A stretch of DNA of 64,000 nt from Sinomicrobium kalidii (GTDB lineage Bacteria > Bacteroidota > Bacteroidia > Flavobacteriales > Flavobacteriaceae): contig NZ_CP089211.1 in assembly GCF_021183825.1 (NCBI RefSeq), positions 1,488,001 through 1,552,000 of the forward strand, written 5' to 3'. Positions 26,522-35,556 of the stretch are shown piece by piece. Every line of letters starts with the position of its first letter. Position 1 is the first letter of the stretch. Both the position numbers and the translations under genes were made by a program. Under the pieces are notes generated by a model. That model made no database searches, was not told the DNA's origin, and saw only the letters and a list, made by a program, of their open reading frames with translations.

Positions 26522-27761
26522 ACGTGTTTATACCGAACATTTCGGTCCGAACGGATGTCTTTTTGCCTGATATCATTTCACTGACCAGCTTTCCTGTTGC
26601 CGGAGCAAGGCTCACGCCCATCATGGCATGTCCGGTGGCAATAACCAGATTGGGGATTTTTTCTGTCCCGGATATTACAGGCAGCCCGGAAGAGGTACAG
26701 GGCCGGAACCCGTACCATATATCCTTTTTGTCCGGAAGTTTTATCTCAAAACCGGGATAAAAACTGCGGATGGTATCAATAATTCCCCGTAACCTGTTTG
26801 TGTTGATCCGGCCGTCACGGGTATGGGTAATCTCCATGGTCCCCCCAAACCTCAGATCTTCTCCCATCGGGGTCACGGAAACCTTTCCCTCACATAAAAT
26901 GGCAGGGTGCAGCGGTCTTTTTTCTGCATTTTTCAGAGTAAAACTATATCCTTTTCCCGGTAACAACGGAAGCCTTAATCCCAATCTTTTAGCCATATGG
27001 GCACTCCATGCCCCGGAGGCCAGTACAAACGCATCGGCATTGAAATCCCCCTTGTCGGTAATTACGGTTCTTATTGTATTTTCTTTTATCAGGAAGTCTT
27101 TTACCGCGGTATTCCCTTTCAGGATTACACCTTCCTTTAAAATTTCATCCCTTATAAACTTCATAAATTTATTGGGATACAAATGCGCATCCGACTTATA
27201 GTGAATACCACCCAAAACATCGGTATCCATACCGGTTTCCAGCTTACCGACCTCTTCTGCGGATAAAAAATCGACTTCCAGTCCCAGTTTTTTCGCTTCT
27301 TCCGCAACGTGTCTTTCTTCTTCTCCCGTCTTTTCCGTTCTGTATAACATTAATAACCCTTTCTCATCATAAAAGAACGAGTTATTCTGCCGGGCTAGGT
27401 CGCGGTACAATTCCTTGCTCAGCAAAGACAGGTCTTTCAATGCAGGCATGGCCCTTTCCACGTGCTTCCGGGTGGAATTCCTGTAAAATTGCCACCCCCA
27501 GGAAAACAATTCCCTGTCAAACCGAGGTTTTACATAAAAGGGGCTTTGGGGATTGAACATCCACCTCACTCCTTGTGCAATCATTCCGGGCTGGGCCAGT
27601 GGAATAATATGCGAAGGCACTATCAACCCGGCATTGCCAAAAGAACAACCTTTACTCATATCCGAAGTATCCAGCACAGTTACCCGATGGCCTTCCCTGG
27701 CAAGATAATATGCAGAACACATCCCTATGACTCCTCCTCCTATTACAATGACATCTTTCAA
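26520..27761 (-). CDS. FAD-dependent D-amino acid dehydrogenase, probable D-hydroxyproline dehydrogenase
   Basis: The 413-residue protein begins with an FAD-binding GxGxxG motif (VIGGGVIGMCSAYYLAREG). It has the middle and C-terminal parts of the DadA-like DAO family (VLASGAWSAHMAKRLGL, and near the end VIATGHAMMGVSLAPATGK). No signal peptide is present. As the last gene of the hydroxyproline operon it should oxidise cis-4-D-hydroxyproline to delta-1-pyrroline-4-hydroxy-2-carboxylate. Substrate assignment rests on context: the epimerase stop lies 31 bases upstream on the same strand. Ordinary D-amino acids such as D-alanine would be the alternative. Confidence 0.85.
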   Translation of the reverse strand: MKDVIVIGGGVIGMCSAYYLAREGHRVTVLDTSDMSKGCSFGNAGLIVPSHIIPLAQPGMIAQGVRWMFNPQSPFYVKPRFDRELFSWGWQFYRNSTRKHVERAMPALKDLSLLSKELYRDLARQNNSFFYDEKGLLMLYRTEKTGEEERHVAEEAKKLGLEVDFLSAEEVGKLETGMDTDVLGGIHYKSDAHLYPNKFMKFIRDEILKEGVILKGNTAVKDFLIKENTIRTVITDKGDFNADAFVLASGAWSAHMAKRLGLRLPLLPGKGYSFTLKNAEKRPLHPAILCEGKVSVTPMGEDLRFGGTMEITHTRDGRINTNRLRGIIDTIRSFYPGFEIKLPDKKDIWYGFRPCTSSGLPVISGTEKIPNLVIATGHAMMGVSLAPATGKLVSEMISGKKTSVRTEMFGINT

Positions 27762-27792
27762 TGGTTTATGTTTTAGAATTATTACAAGAAAA

Positions 27793-28791
27793 TCAAACTA
27801 CCTGAAATCCGTGGGCATAAGGATCATCATCATCTATAAAAATATTATTGTAGCCGATAACCCTCGCCCATCCTTCAATACTCGGTATAATGGCTTTTTT
27901 GCCCCCAATCTCGGTTACGGACTCTACCTTTCCTATAAATTTACTGCCTATATAGCTTTCGTGTACAAACGTTTTTCCCTGTTTAAGTTTGCCTTTGGCA
28001 TGCCACTGGGCCATCCGGGCCGAAGTTCCCGTTCCGCAGGGGGAACGGTCAATGGCCTTGTCGCCGTAAAAAACCGCATTCCGGGCACTGGCATCGTCAG
28101 ACAGCGTTTTTCCTGTCCACAGGATATGGCTAAGCCCGTTTATGGTATGGTCTTCGGGATGGACGAAGGTGTACTTCTCATTCAGCTGGTTTCGCAAATG
28201 CCTGCTCCAGCCGATGAGTTCGTCGGCAGGGTGGTGTTCCAGTCCTTTAAAATTGTCCTGTACATCAACAATACCATAAAAATTACCTCCGAATGACACG
28301 TCAATGACAAGCTTTCCGAGACGGGGACATTCCACTTCGAGGTTTTCGGCCTCAAGGAATGATTTTACATTGACCAACCGTACCGCTGTCACTTTTTTTC
28401 CTTCCTGCCGATAACTTACTTCCACCAGTCCCGCAGGGGTCTCCAGTCTTAATTTTCCCGGTACCTTGGGGGTGACCAGGCCCTCCTCTATCATAACGGT
28501 TACCGTACCTATGGTTCCGTGTCCGCACATGGGCAGGCAGCCGCTGGTTTCGATAAACAATATACCTACGTCATTGGCTTTGTCCGTCGGGGGATACAGG
28601 ATACTTCCGCTCATCATGTCATGACCGCGGGGCTCAAACATCAGCCCTTTCCGTATCCAGTCGTATTCCCGTAAAAAATGTTGTCGTTTTTCACTCATGT
28701 TCTTTCCTTCCAGGAAAGGCCCACCTCCTGCAACTACACGTACAGGATTACCACAGGTGTGGGCATCCACGCAAAAGAATGTCTTTCTCAC
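27793..28791 (-). CDS. 4-hydroxyproline 2-epimerase (proline racemase family)
   Basis: The 332-residue protein carries both catalytic cysteines of the racemase/epimerase subfamily: Cys89 in LPMCGHGTIG and Cys252 in RSPCGTGTSARMA. Members with Thr at the second site are dehydratases, so the Cys-Cys pair points to epimerase activity. It would convert trans-4-L-hydroxyproline to cis-4-D-hydroxyproline in the cytoplasm, the first step of the operon. The next downstream gene (FAD dehydrogenase) uses the product. Proline racemase activity is possible but the neighbours favour hydroxyproline. Confidence 0.9.
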   Translation of the reverse strand: MRKTFFCVDAHTCGNPVRVVAGGGPFLEGKNMSEKRQHFLREYDWIRKGLMFEPRGHDMMSGSILYPPTDKANDVGILFIETSGCLPMCGHGTIGTVTVMIEEGLVTPKVPGKLRLETPAGLVEVSYRQEGKKVTAVRLVNVKSFLEAENLEVECPRLGKLVIDVSFGGNFYGIVDVQDNFKGLEHHPADELIGWSRHLRNQLNEKYTFVHPEDHTINGLSHILWTGKTLSDDASARNAVFYGDKAIDRSPCGTGTSARMAQWHAKGKLKQGKTFVHESYIGSKFIGKVESVTEIGGKKAIIPSIEGWARVIGYNNIFIDDDDPYAHGFQVV

Positions 28792-28920
28792 TACTTTATT
28801 ACACCTAAGCTTATTGATGAATTGAATAACCTCCCGACTTCCGTTTATCCCGAGTACTTCGGTAAATTCCGCCGAAGAGCTACATATATTACTATTCAGA
28901 CATTTCCCTAAACCTTAATC

Positions 28921-29050
28921 GAAAAGTGTCTTTGCGAAGAGCCGACCGGAGGAGGCAATATTGCAATCCCTTAGGGTAGGCACCATACCCCAAAGACATG
29001 CGAAAATCCGCCGGGAGACTGCCACGCCATGCTCGCAGTGACGACCGGTC
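28921..29050. repeat. Degenerate palindromic intergenic element (REP-like)
   Basis: This gap in the hydroxyproline operon has the form of a common Bacteroidota intergenic palindrome. A left arm (TTTGCGAAGAGCCGACCGG, from 28931) and a right arm (GCCACGCCATGCTCGCAGTG, to 29040) are partly complementary, and an inner 8-base pair TGTCTTTG (28927-28934) / CAAAGACA (28991-28998) encloses a small hairpin TTAGGGTA...TACCCC. It could form a large hairpin in the message between the DUF885 and epimerase genes. Copies elsewhere are needed to prove it is a repeat. Confidence 0.45.
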
Positions 29051-29054
29051 TACT

Positions 29055-30794
29055 TTATTTATGATCGTCAGATTTTTGTTTTATATAGGCTTTTATCCGT
29101 TGTTCCAGGATAGGTAATGTTACCGTGCCCTGCTCCAGGACAATTTCATGGAATTCACGGATATCAAAGTCTTCTCCAAGTGCTTCTCTCGCCATTTTCC
29201 GAAGTTCCCGGATCTTTAATTCCCCGATCTTATAAGACAGGGCCTGACCGGGCCAGGAAATATAGCGATCCACTTCCGTATTGATCTCATGAATGGAGAG
29301 CGCGGTATTTTTCTTCAGAAAATCCACCGCTTCTTCCCTTGTCCATCCTTTGGCATGCAATCCGGTATCTACTACCAAACGGCAGGCACGCCACATTTCA
29401 TAGGTAAGCCTCCCGAAATCTTCATAAGGTGTTGTGTATATCCCCATTTCCTTCGCCAGGTATTCCGTATAAAGCGCCCACCCTTCTCCGTAGGCCGACA
29501 GGTAAAGGTCTTTTCTGAATTCCGGAATACTGTCTCCCATTTCATTGTTGAGGGATATCTGCAAATGATGCCCGGGCACCGCTTCATGTGCCGTAAGTGC
29601 GGGGAGTACATACAGCGGTCTGCTGTCAAGGTTATACGTATTCACCCAATAATAACCGGGTTCGGTATCGGAAGAAGCTCCTACATACCTGCCCCCCGTA
29701 TATTTGGGAGCTATGGCATCGGGTACGGGGGCCACTCCATAGGGCTTCCGGGGTAAAGTCTTGAAAAACCGGGGGAGTTGTGCATCTATTTTCTTGGCTA
29801 TATTCCGCGCTTCCCTGAGCAATGCTTCCGGGGTTTCGGCATAAAACCGATCTTCCGTCCGCAACCAGGTCAGAAACTCATCAAAAGTGCCTTCAAAGTC
29901 CACCTCATCGATAATCTGCTGCATTTCTTTTCTGATCCGTGACACTTCTTTCAGACCTTTCTGATGAATTTCGTCTGCAGTGAGCGACAATGTGGTGTAA
30001 TAACGTATCCGGTTATCGTAATAGGCCATCCCGTTCGGAATTTCCGAGACCCCTATCGTGGTCCGGGTCCCGGGATAATACTCTTCCTCAAAAAAACGTT
30101 TGATCCTTTTAAACTGCGGGGTGACATATTCAGATACCACTTTTTTAGCCACCTTTGCGATAGAATCTTTCTTTGCTTCCGAAAACCGTTCGGGCAGGTT
30201 TTTGAAAGGCGAATAGTAAAAACTGTCTTCTGGGTTCGCTACGATATGATCTTCATAGGTTTTTTCATATCCTTTTAAGATCACCTGCGGCTGTGAAATC
30301 CCTTTTTTAAGCCCTTCGCGAAGTAACGCAATATGGTCGTCCACAAACTGAGGGATGGCCCTGAGCACTTCGAGATATTTCTTCACTGCCTCGGCATTGT
30401 TTAACGGATGTACCCGGTAAGTAAGGTTATTGTGAAATCCTGCATCGGACAATATGGGATTCAGGTAAGCCTCAAATTCATACCGATCTGCATCTTCCTT
30501 CAGGGTAAAGCGAAGCAGTTGCAACGATATTTTTTCGGTTTCCGAAAGTTTTCGGGTATTCAGTGCGTCCAGCTTTTCCATTTCTTTCCTGGCAAACGCG
30601 GCTTTTTGCTCATAAAGCTCTGCGGTGTACCTACCCAGAGGATACTGTTCCCGGTCAACAGGTTTAAAATCTTCTACTTCCCTTATGATATCGGCCAGTT
30701 GGCCGGAAGCGTCTTCTTCCTGTCCGGCGACAGGAAAAATTATTCCGGAAAGGAATAACTGACATAGCAGTCCCGGCAAAATTCTTTTTATCAT
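29055..30794 (-). CDS. DUF885 family protein, exported metallopeptidase-like
   Basis: The 579-residue protein starts with a signal peptide (LPGLLCQLFLSGIIFPVAGQ). It has the DUF885 signature HEAVPGHHLQ near residue 400, a zinc-binding HExxx type motif, and MWRACRLVVDTGLH after it. Members of this family behave like peptidases. The gene lies between the semialdehyde dehydrogenase gene (17 bases upstream) and the epimerase gene, so it is inside the hydroxyproline operon. A role in releasing hydroxyproline from peptides in the periplasm is plausible and inferred from position only. The 260-base gap before the epimerase holds a palindromic element. Confidence 0.85.
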   Translation of the reverse strand: MIKRILPGLLCQLFLSGIIFPVAGQEEDASGQLADIIREVEDFKPVDREQYPLGRYTAELYEQKAAFARKEMEKLDALNTRKLSETEKISLQLLRFTLKEDADRYEFEAYLNPILSDAGFHNNLTYRVHPLNNAEAVKKYLEVLRAIPQFVDDHIALLREGLKKGISQPQVILKGYEKTYEDHIVANPEDSFYYSPFKNLPERFSEAKKDSIAKVAKKVVSEYVTPQFKRIKRFFEEEYYPGTRTTIGVSEIPNGMAYYDNRIRYYTTLSLTADEIHQKGLKEVSRIRKEMQQIIDEVDFEGTFDEFLTWLRTEDRFYAETPEALLREARNIAKKIDAQLPRFFKTLPRKPYGVAPVPDAIAPKYTGGRYVGASSDTEPGYYWVNTYNLDSRPLYVLPALTAHEAVPGHHLQISLNNEMGDSIPEFRKDLYLSAYGEGWALYTEYLAKEMGIYTTPYEDFGRLTYEMWRACRLVVDTGLHAKGWTREEAVDFLKKNTALSIHEINTEVDRYISWPGQALSYKIGELKIRELRKMAREALGEDFDIREFHEIVLEQGTVTLPILEQRIKAYIKQKSDDHK

Positions 30795-30811
30795 AAACTT
30801 ATAATTGCGGT

Positions 30812-32401
30812 TTACAGACCTGCCGTGGTTTTTTCTCTGTTGACCATGCGTAAAATTCCCAAAGGATTGTCGTTCTTTAATTCATCGGGCAACAGATTAC
30901 CGGGCCAGTCCTGATAAGAGAATGGTCTTGCCCATCGTTTTATGGAATGTATTCCTACTGCCGTAAACCTGCTGTCTGTCGAGGCCGGGTAAGGGCCGCC
31001 GTGTTGCATGGACGGACATACTTCCACTCCTGTAGGGACACCATTACAGATCATTCTGCCCACACGGTTCTGCAATGCTTCCACTACACTACCGTTTTCC
31101 CTTAACTCTTCTTCTTCGCCGAGTATGGTTCCCGTAAGCTGCCCTTCGAGGTTTTTGATAACGGTGGTCATCTCTTCCTTATCTTCACATTGGATCACTA
31201 CAGAAAAAGGACCGAACACTTCCTTGTGCAGGGTATTGTTTTCCAGGAATGTTTTGCCTTCAACAGTAATAATTTCCTGTTGTGCATAATTTGTTTTCAC
31301 CGTTTTCTCATATTCTGCCACCACACATACTTCCGGCTGCCCTGAGACTTCTTCTTTCAGCCTGTTAAATGCTCCGTGAATGTTAGGATGAAGCATACAG
31401 GTAGGGGCGATCGCCGTTATTTTTTCTCCGAGTGTTTGTGTAAACTCCCTCAGTTCTGCCCCTTTTATACCGATGATCAATCCCGGGCTGGTACAGAATT
31501 GCCCCGTTCCGAGCATAATGGAACCGGCATACTGCTCTGCCCAAAACCCGGCTTTTTCCTTCAATGCTGAAGGTAAGGCCACCACCGGGTTTATACTTCC
31601 CATTTCGGCAAATACGGGTATGGGCTCTTCGCGCTTTGCGGCCAGGTCAAACAGTGCCCTGCCCCCTTTTATGCTCCCTGTAAAACCTACGGCTTTTACC
31701 CCGGGATGCTGCACGAGTTTGGTCCCTACTTCCACACCACTGCTGTTCAGGTTGGAAAACACACCTTCGGGCATTCCGGTTTTTTCTGCTGCCTTCACTA
31801 TTGCCGAAGCCACCAGTTCACCTGTACCGGAATGCATGGGGTGACTTTTTACAATAACCGGACAACCCGCTGCCAATGCGCTGGCCGTATCTCCCCCTGC
31901 CGTAGAATACGCAAAAGGGAAATTGCTGGAACCGAATACCACTACAGCACCGAGCGGGATCAACATTTTCCGGAGATCAGGCTTCGGAGCGGGTTTTCGG
32001 TCGAGAATGCCCGTGTCGATAGTGGCCTCTGTCCAGGAGCCTTCAGCAACCAGTTCGGCAAAGGTGCGAAGTTGAAACAGTGTTCTCCCTCTTTCCCCTT
32101 CAGCCCTTCCTCTCGGTAAGCCGGACTCCTGCATATAGGTTTCCAGGAGCGGTTCGCCAAGGGCTTCCATTTCGTCGGCAATGGCATTTAAAAATTCTGC
32201 TTTCCGCTTTCCGGAAATATCCCTGTAACTTTCAAAAGCCCGTGATGCCAAACGGACCGCTTCGTCGATCTCTTCCGCTGAGGCCTCATGGAAAACCCAG
32301 GGATTTTCCGTGTTCAGTTCCGGGTTAAACGTTTTGTAAGTTATATCGGATGTTGATGACTGACCGTATCCTATGTAATTTTTTCCTGTTATCATTTTCA
32401 A
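30812..32401 (-). CDS. Aldehyde dehydrogenase, probable 2-oxoglutarate semialdehyde dehydrogenase
   Basis: The 529-residue protein has the ALDH catalytic Glu266 in FAEMGSINPV and Cys303 in GTGQFCTSPG, the cofactor loop FGSSNFPFAYSTAG, and GFTGSIKGG. The sequence around the active site fits the NADP-linked 2-oxoglutarate semialdehyde dehydrogenase branch that ends hydroxyproline and pentose/uronate pathways. It should oxidise 2-oxoglutarate semialdehyde to 2-oxoglutarate. The next gene downstream (DUF885) begins 17 bases after its stop, so the two share a transcript. Confidence 0.9.
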   Translation of the reverse strand: MKMITGKNYIGYGQSSTSDITYKTFNPELNTENPWVFHEASAEEIDEAVRLASRAFESYRDISGKRKAEFLNAIADEMEALGEPLLETYMQESGLPRGRAEGERGRTLFQLRTFAELVAEGSWTEATIDTGILDRKPAPKPDLRKMLIPLGAVVVFGSSNFPFAYSTAGGDTASALAAGCPVIVKSHPMHSGTGELVASAIVKAAEKTGMPEGVFSNLNSSGVEVGTKLVQHPGVKAVGFTGSIKGGRALFDLAAKREEPIPVFAEMGSINPVVALPSALKEKAGFWAEQYAGSIMLGTGQFCTSPGLIIGIKGAELREFTQTLGEKITAIAPTCMLHPNIHGAFNRLKEEVSGQPEVCVVAEYEKTVKTNYAQQEIITVEGKTFLENNTLHKEVFGPFSVVIQCEDKEEMTTVIKNLEGQLTGTILGEEEELRENGSVVEALQNRVGRMICNGVPTGVEVCPSMQHGGPYPASTDSRFTAVGIHSIKRWARPFSYQDWPGNLLPDELKNDNPLGILRMVNREKTTAGL

Positions 32402-32481
32402 TGATTTTTTGATTTTACTGTTTGATACTGTACAAGTTTTGCCTCGTTCGGGGCCACACGGTTGTGTGCCTCAACATAAAG

Positions 32482-33396
32482 TTACAAATTTTTGTAGTCA
32501 GGAAGAACCGGCCTGGTCTTCAGGCTGTCTTCTATGACCTGCAATACGTGTTCGCGTTCTTCTCCTTCCAGGGGTAACCTCGGTGCGCGTACCTTTTCAG
32601 TACCTATTCCCGTAGCGACTTCGGCCAGTTTGATATTTTGTACCAGTTGCGGACTCAGGTCGAGCTCAAGCAATGGGGTAAACCAGCGGTATATCCTGTA
32701 GGCTTCCTCTATTTTTCCGGCCTTGGCCAGTTTGTATATAGCAACGGTTTCGCGAGGAAACGCGTCTACCAGCCCGGCTACCCAGCCATCGGCCCCTGCG
32801 ATCAGGCTTTCCAATGCCAGGGGGTCTACCCCGCTGAGTACCTTTAACCGGTCTCCAAAACGGTTGATGATCCGGGTAACATTGGTCACATCCCGGGTAG
32901 ATTCCTTTACCGCCTGGATGTTGTCCAGCTTCAGCAGCTCCTCAAACATATCAAGCGTAACTTCGATCTTGTAATCTACCGGGTTATTGTATATCATAAT
33001 GGGAAGGGAAGTGCTTTTCGCTATTTCGCTGAAATAGGTCACGGTCTCCCTGTCCGTCGCCTTATAGCGCATGGGAGGCAATACCATTAATCCTTCGGCA
33101 CCGTCCTTTTCTGCTTTATGGGCTACTTCTATTGCTTTTCTGGTCACCTGTTCGGCGATATTCACAATCACAGGGACCCGCCCTTTTGCAATATCCACGG
33201 TAGTACGGATAAGTTCTCCCTTTTCCTCATCGCTAAGCGTACTGGCTTCACCGAGCGTTCCTCCCAGGATGATACCGCTTACCCCTGCTTCGAGCTGGGC
33301 ATTGATATTGACTTCAAAATTTTTCAGGTCCAGTTTATCGTCTTCTGTAAACTTGGTTGTTACGGCAGGCATAACACCTTTCCATTGTATAGCCAT
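32482..33396 (-). CDS. DapA-family protein, probable 1-pyrroline-4-hydroxy-2-carboxylate deaminase
   Basis: From the start at 33396 (MAIQWKGVMP, 304 residues) the protein has the DapA/N-acetylneuraminate lyase barrel with Tyr136 in MIYNNP and the Schiff-base Lys164 in AVKEST. An upstream in-frame ATG at 33477 adds 27 residues unlike the family and would overlap the promoter box at 33432-33439, so it is rejected. In this operon it should convert pyrroline-4-hydroxy-2-carboxylate to 2-oxoglutarate semialdehyde and ammonia. Dihydrodipicolinate synthase itself is less likely because of the neighbours. It is the first gene of the operon. Confidence 0.88.
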   Translation of the reverse strand: MAIQWKGVMPAVTTKFTEDDKLDLKNFEVNINAQLEAGVSGIILGGTLGEASTLSDEEKGELIRTTVDIAKGRVPVIVNIAEQVTRKAIEVAHKAEKDGAEGLMVLPPMRYKATDRETVTYFSEIAKSTSLPIMIYNNPVDYKIEVTLDMFEELLKLDNIQAVKESTRDVTNVTRIINRFGDRLKVLSGVDPLALESLIAGADGWVAGLVDAFPRETVAIYKLAKAGKIEEAYRIYRWFTPLLELDLSPQLVQNIKLAEVATGIGTEKVRAPRLPLEGEEREHVLQVIEDSLKTRPVLPDYKNL

Positions 33397-33431
33397 TCTG
33401 ATCGTTTTTAAAAAAATAACATTATGTGGTT

Positions 33432-33439
33432 CAAAAGTA
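33432..33439 (-). promoter_or_regulatory. -7 box (TACTTTTG) of the hydroxyproline operon
   Basis: On the minus strand TACTTTTG fits TAnnTTTG and lies 36-43 bases before the DapA-type ATG at 33396. A -33 TTG is not clear. The divergent AraC gene begins 160 bases further, so the region between them probably holds its binding sites. Confidence 0.5.
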
Positions 33440-33598
33440 AGGGCTTCTATAAGCACGAAATAATCCAGAATTAGCAATTATTGATACTATATTAACTATT
33501 TCGAATAAAAACAATCAGCATTTGAGTAATATTTGCGTATTTTGACCATTCATTCCTTTATTAAGGAGTCATTTTTTTATTGTCGAATACAAATATAG

Positions 33599-34447
33599 AT
33601 GCGAGTATTACCTTTTAAAATTCCCAAAACCAAGGAAGAATCCCTGATCTACCAGGAAGACTTCGAGAAGGTATTTTACGATAAACTACATCAGCACGAG
33701 GAGATACAGGTAAGCCTTATTGTATCGGGAGAAGGCAGTTTAATTGTGGGGGACAGTATTAATCAGTACAAGCCCGGCGATGTTCTGGTTATTGGTGAAA
33801 ACCTCCCTCACGTGTTTAAAAGTGATAATTCCGCGGACCGGTATTCTTTTATGATCACCCTGTTTTTTACAACGGCTTCCTTCGGAAAGGACTTTTTTCA
33901 CCTTCCGGAATTCGGTATTCTCGAAGAATTTTTCCGGTATTCGGAATACGGATTTAAGGTCCGCACGAAAAAAACGGCCTTAAAAAACCGGTTTCTGAAA
34001 CTGAAAAAAGCCAATAAGTACAAGCGGTTTCAGTTATTTCTCGATATTTTACGCCTGCTGTCCAAAACGAAAAAACAAACTTTGTCTACTTTCATCTATC
34101 AAAAAAACTACACGGAAAACGAAGGGAAGCGTATGGGCGACCTGTTCGAATATGTCATGCAGAATTACGACGGGGTAATCACCCTGGATACTGCTGCCGA
34201 TATTGCCAGCATGAGTAAAAATGCCTTTTGCAGGTATTTTAAACAACGAACCAATAAGACATTTTTCCAGTTCCTTATCGAGGTCCGGGTAGAGAACGCC
34301 TGTAAACTCCTCCTGAAAAACAGGGAACTCTCCATAGCCGACATTTCCGACCGCTGCGGGTTTCAGAATATTTCAAATTTTAACCGGAAATTCAAGGAGA
34401 TCAAGGGGACCACCCCTTCGCAATACCGCAAGTTACAGGGACGTTAA
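33599..34447 (+). CDS. AraC-family regulator with cupin sensing domain
   Basis: The 282-residue protein has an N-terminal cupin (YDKLHQHEEIQVSLIVSG, YKPGDVLVIGENLPHVF) for a small-molecule ligand and a C-terminal AraC DNA-binding domain (LSIADISDRCGFQNISNFNR, FKEIKGTTPSQYRKL). It is divergent from the hydroxyproline operon, and the simplest model is that it activates the operon when hydroxyproline or a pathway intermediate is bound. Its end overlaps the convergent MmcQ-like gene by 15 bases. Confidence 0.9.
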   Translation: MRVLPFKIPKTKEESLIYQEDFEKVFYDKLHQHEEIQVSLIVSGEGSLIVGDSINQYKPGDVLVIGENLPHVFKSDNSADRYSFMITLFFTTASFGKDFFHLPEFGILEEFFRYSEYGFKVRTKKTALKNRFLKLKKANKYKRFQLFLDILRLLSKTKKQTLSTFIYQKNYTENEGKRMGDLFEYVMQNYDGVITLDTAADIASMSKNAFCRYFKQRTNKTFFQFLIEVRVENACKLLLKNRELSIADISDRCGFQNISNFNRKFKEIKGTTPSQYRKLQGR

Positions 34448-34801
34448 ATTCTCTTGCTGCCTTTTGGTGAGCCCTTTTACCACCAGGTCATAGGAATGAT
34501 CGATAAGCTCCCGTATGAGTTCCGGGGGCAACTCACCATTCCCTATATCTACCGTATTCCAGTGCCTTTTGTTCATGTGGTAGCCGGGTTGGATACTGTC
34601 GTATTCCGCTCTTAATTCGTTAAGGCGTTCCGGATCGCATTTCAGGTTTACGGAACGGTCGCCTGCCTCCCACTTGTTTAATGAAGTAAGTGCAAACATC
34701 TTTCCCATAACTTTAAAAACAATAGTGTCCTCCCCGAAAGGGGCATCTTCGGTAGCCCCTTTTTTGTTCAGGCAATAATTTCTCAGTTCGTCTATGTTCA
34801 T
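34433..34801 (-). CDS. MmcQ/YjbR family protein
   Basis: The 122-residue protein has the YjbR/CyaY-like fold signature: an N-terminal helix with LRNYCLNKKGATEDAPFG, then VFKVMGKMFALT, and the C-terminal HWNTVDIGNGELPPELIRELIDHSY with the conserved NKRHW segment. The family binds DNA or a partner protein, and its biological role is poorly known. It shares 15 bases of its 3' end with the convergent AraC gene. Confidence 0.88.
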   Translation of the reverse strand: MNIDELRNYCLNKKGATEDAPFGEDTIVFKVMGKMFALTSLNKWEAGDRSVNLKCDPERLNELRAEYDSIQPGYHMNKRHWNTVDIGNGELPPELIRELIDHSYDLVVKGLTKRQQENLTSL

Positions 34802-34903
34802 AGTTTATCTGGTTATTGAGTTATTGGGTTGCCCGGTTACTGAGAAAGGTTATTTACTTTGCCTGTTACAAACAATCCTTTCTCTCTTAAATAGGCCGAT
34901 AAT

Positions 34904-35545
34904 CTATTCTCTATCCTCCTCACCGTCCTCAATCAACTCTTTATCAACTTCTTTTATTTCGAGGGCGGAATAGTCCAGCTTCCACCCTATTGTCTGCACA
35001 ATGGTTTCTATCAGTAAAACGGCTTCCAGAACTTCCTTCCGGGCAGTTTCCATCAGGCCGCTCTCGGGAATTTTGTCGAGAATGTGCTGCTTTGCTTCCT
35101 TGTTCAGTTCCGTAAGGTCCGTCGAGGCAAACCTGTTGAACAGTCCGTTTTTCACATCGTAATATTTCAGGTCGGGTTCGATGGACAACACCTGTGGCTG
35201 CGGGAAATCAGTGAGAACAATCCGTTTTTTCTGGTTGTCGGCACGCATTTTCACTTTTCGGAGGTCAAACCCTACATGCACTTTGGCATTGATGATTATC
35301 AGCGCCTTTTTCCTGCTGGAAACAAGGCTTAAAAAACGTTCCCGGGTATTTTCATAATGGTATATTTCGGCAAAATCGCCTTCTACGGTTACCAGTTTGC
35401 ACACCCTCCTTATCTTTTCCAGTAAGACCACTGATTGTTTCTGCGTGAGCTGCCTGTTTTGCCTTCTTTTGAGATAGGTATACAACCAGTATGTAACTAT
35501 AACGCCCAGTACAAGGCCTATCAATAAAGTAATAACGTCGTTCAT
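34904..35545 (-). CDS. DUF4230 domain membrane-anchored protein
   Basis: The 213-residue protein has one N-terminal membrane segment (LLIGLVLGVIVTYWLYTYL) followed by a DUF4230-type domain with VTVEGDFAEIYHYEN, LIINAKVHVGFDLRKV and the acidic C-terminus EDGEEDRE. The function is unknown. The gene is one of a row of four minus-strand genes ending with the cyclase-like gene. Confidence 0.8.
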   Translation of the reverse strand: MNDVITLLIGLVLGVIVTYWLYTYLKRRQNRQLTQKQSVVLLEKIRRVCKLVTVEGDFAEIYHYENTRERFLSLVSSRKKALIIINAKVHVGFDLRKVKMRADNQKKRIVLTDFPQPQVLSIEPDLKYYDVKNGLFNRFASTDLTELNKEAKQHILDKIPESGLMETARKEVLEAVLLIETIVQTIGWKLDYSALEIKEVDKELIEDGEEDRE

Positions 35546-35556
35546 ATCAGCTTTAA

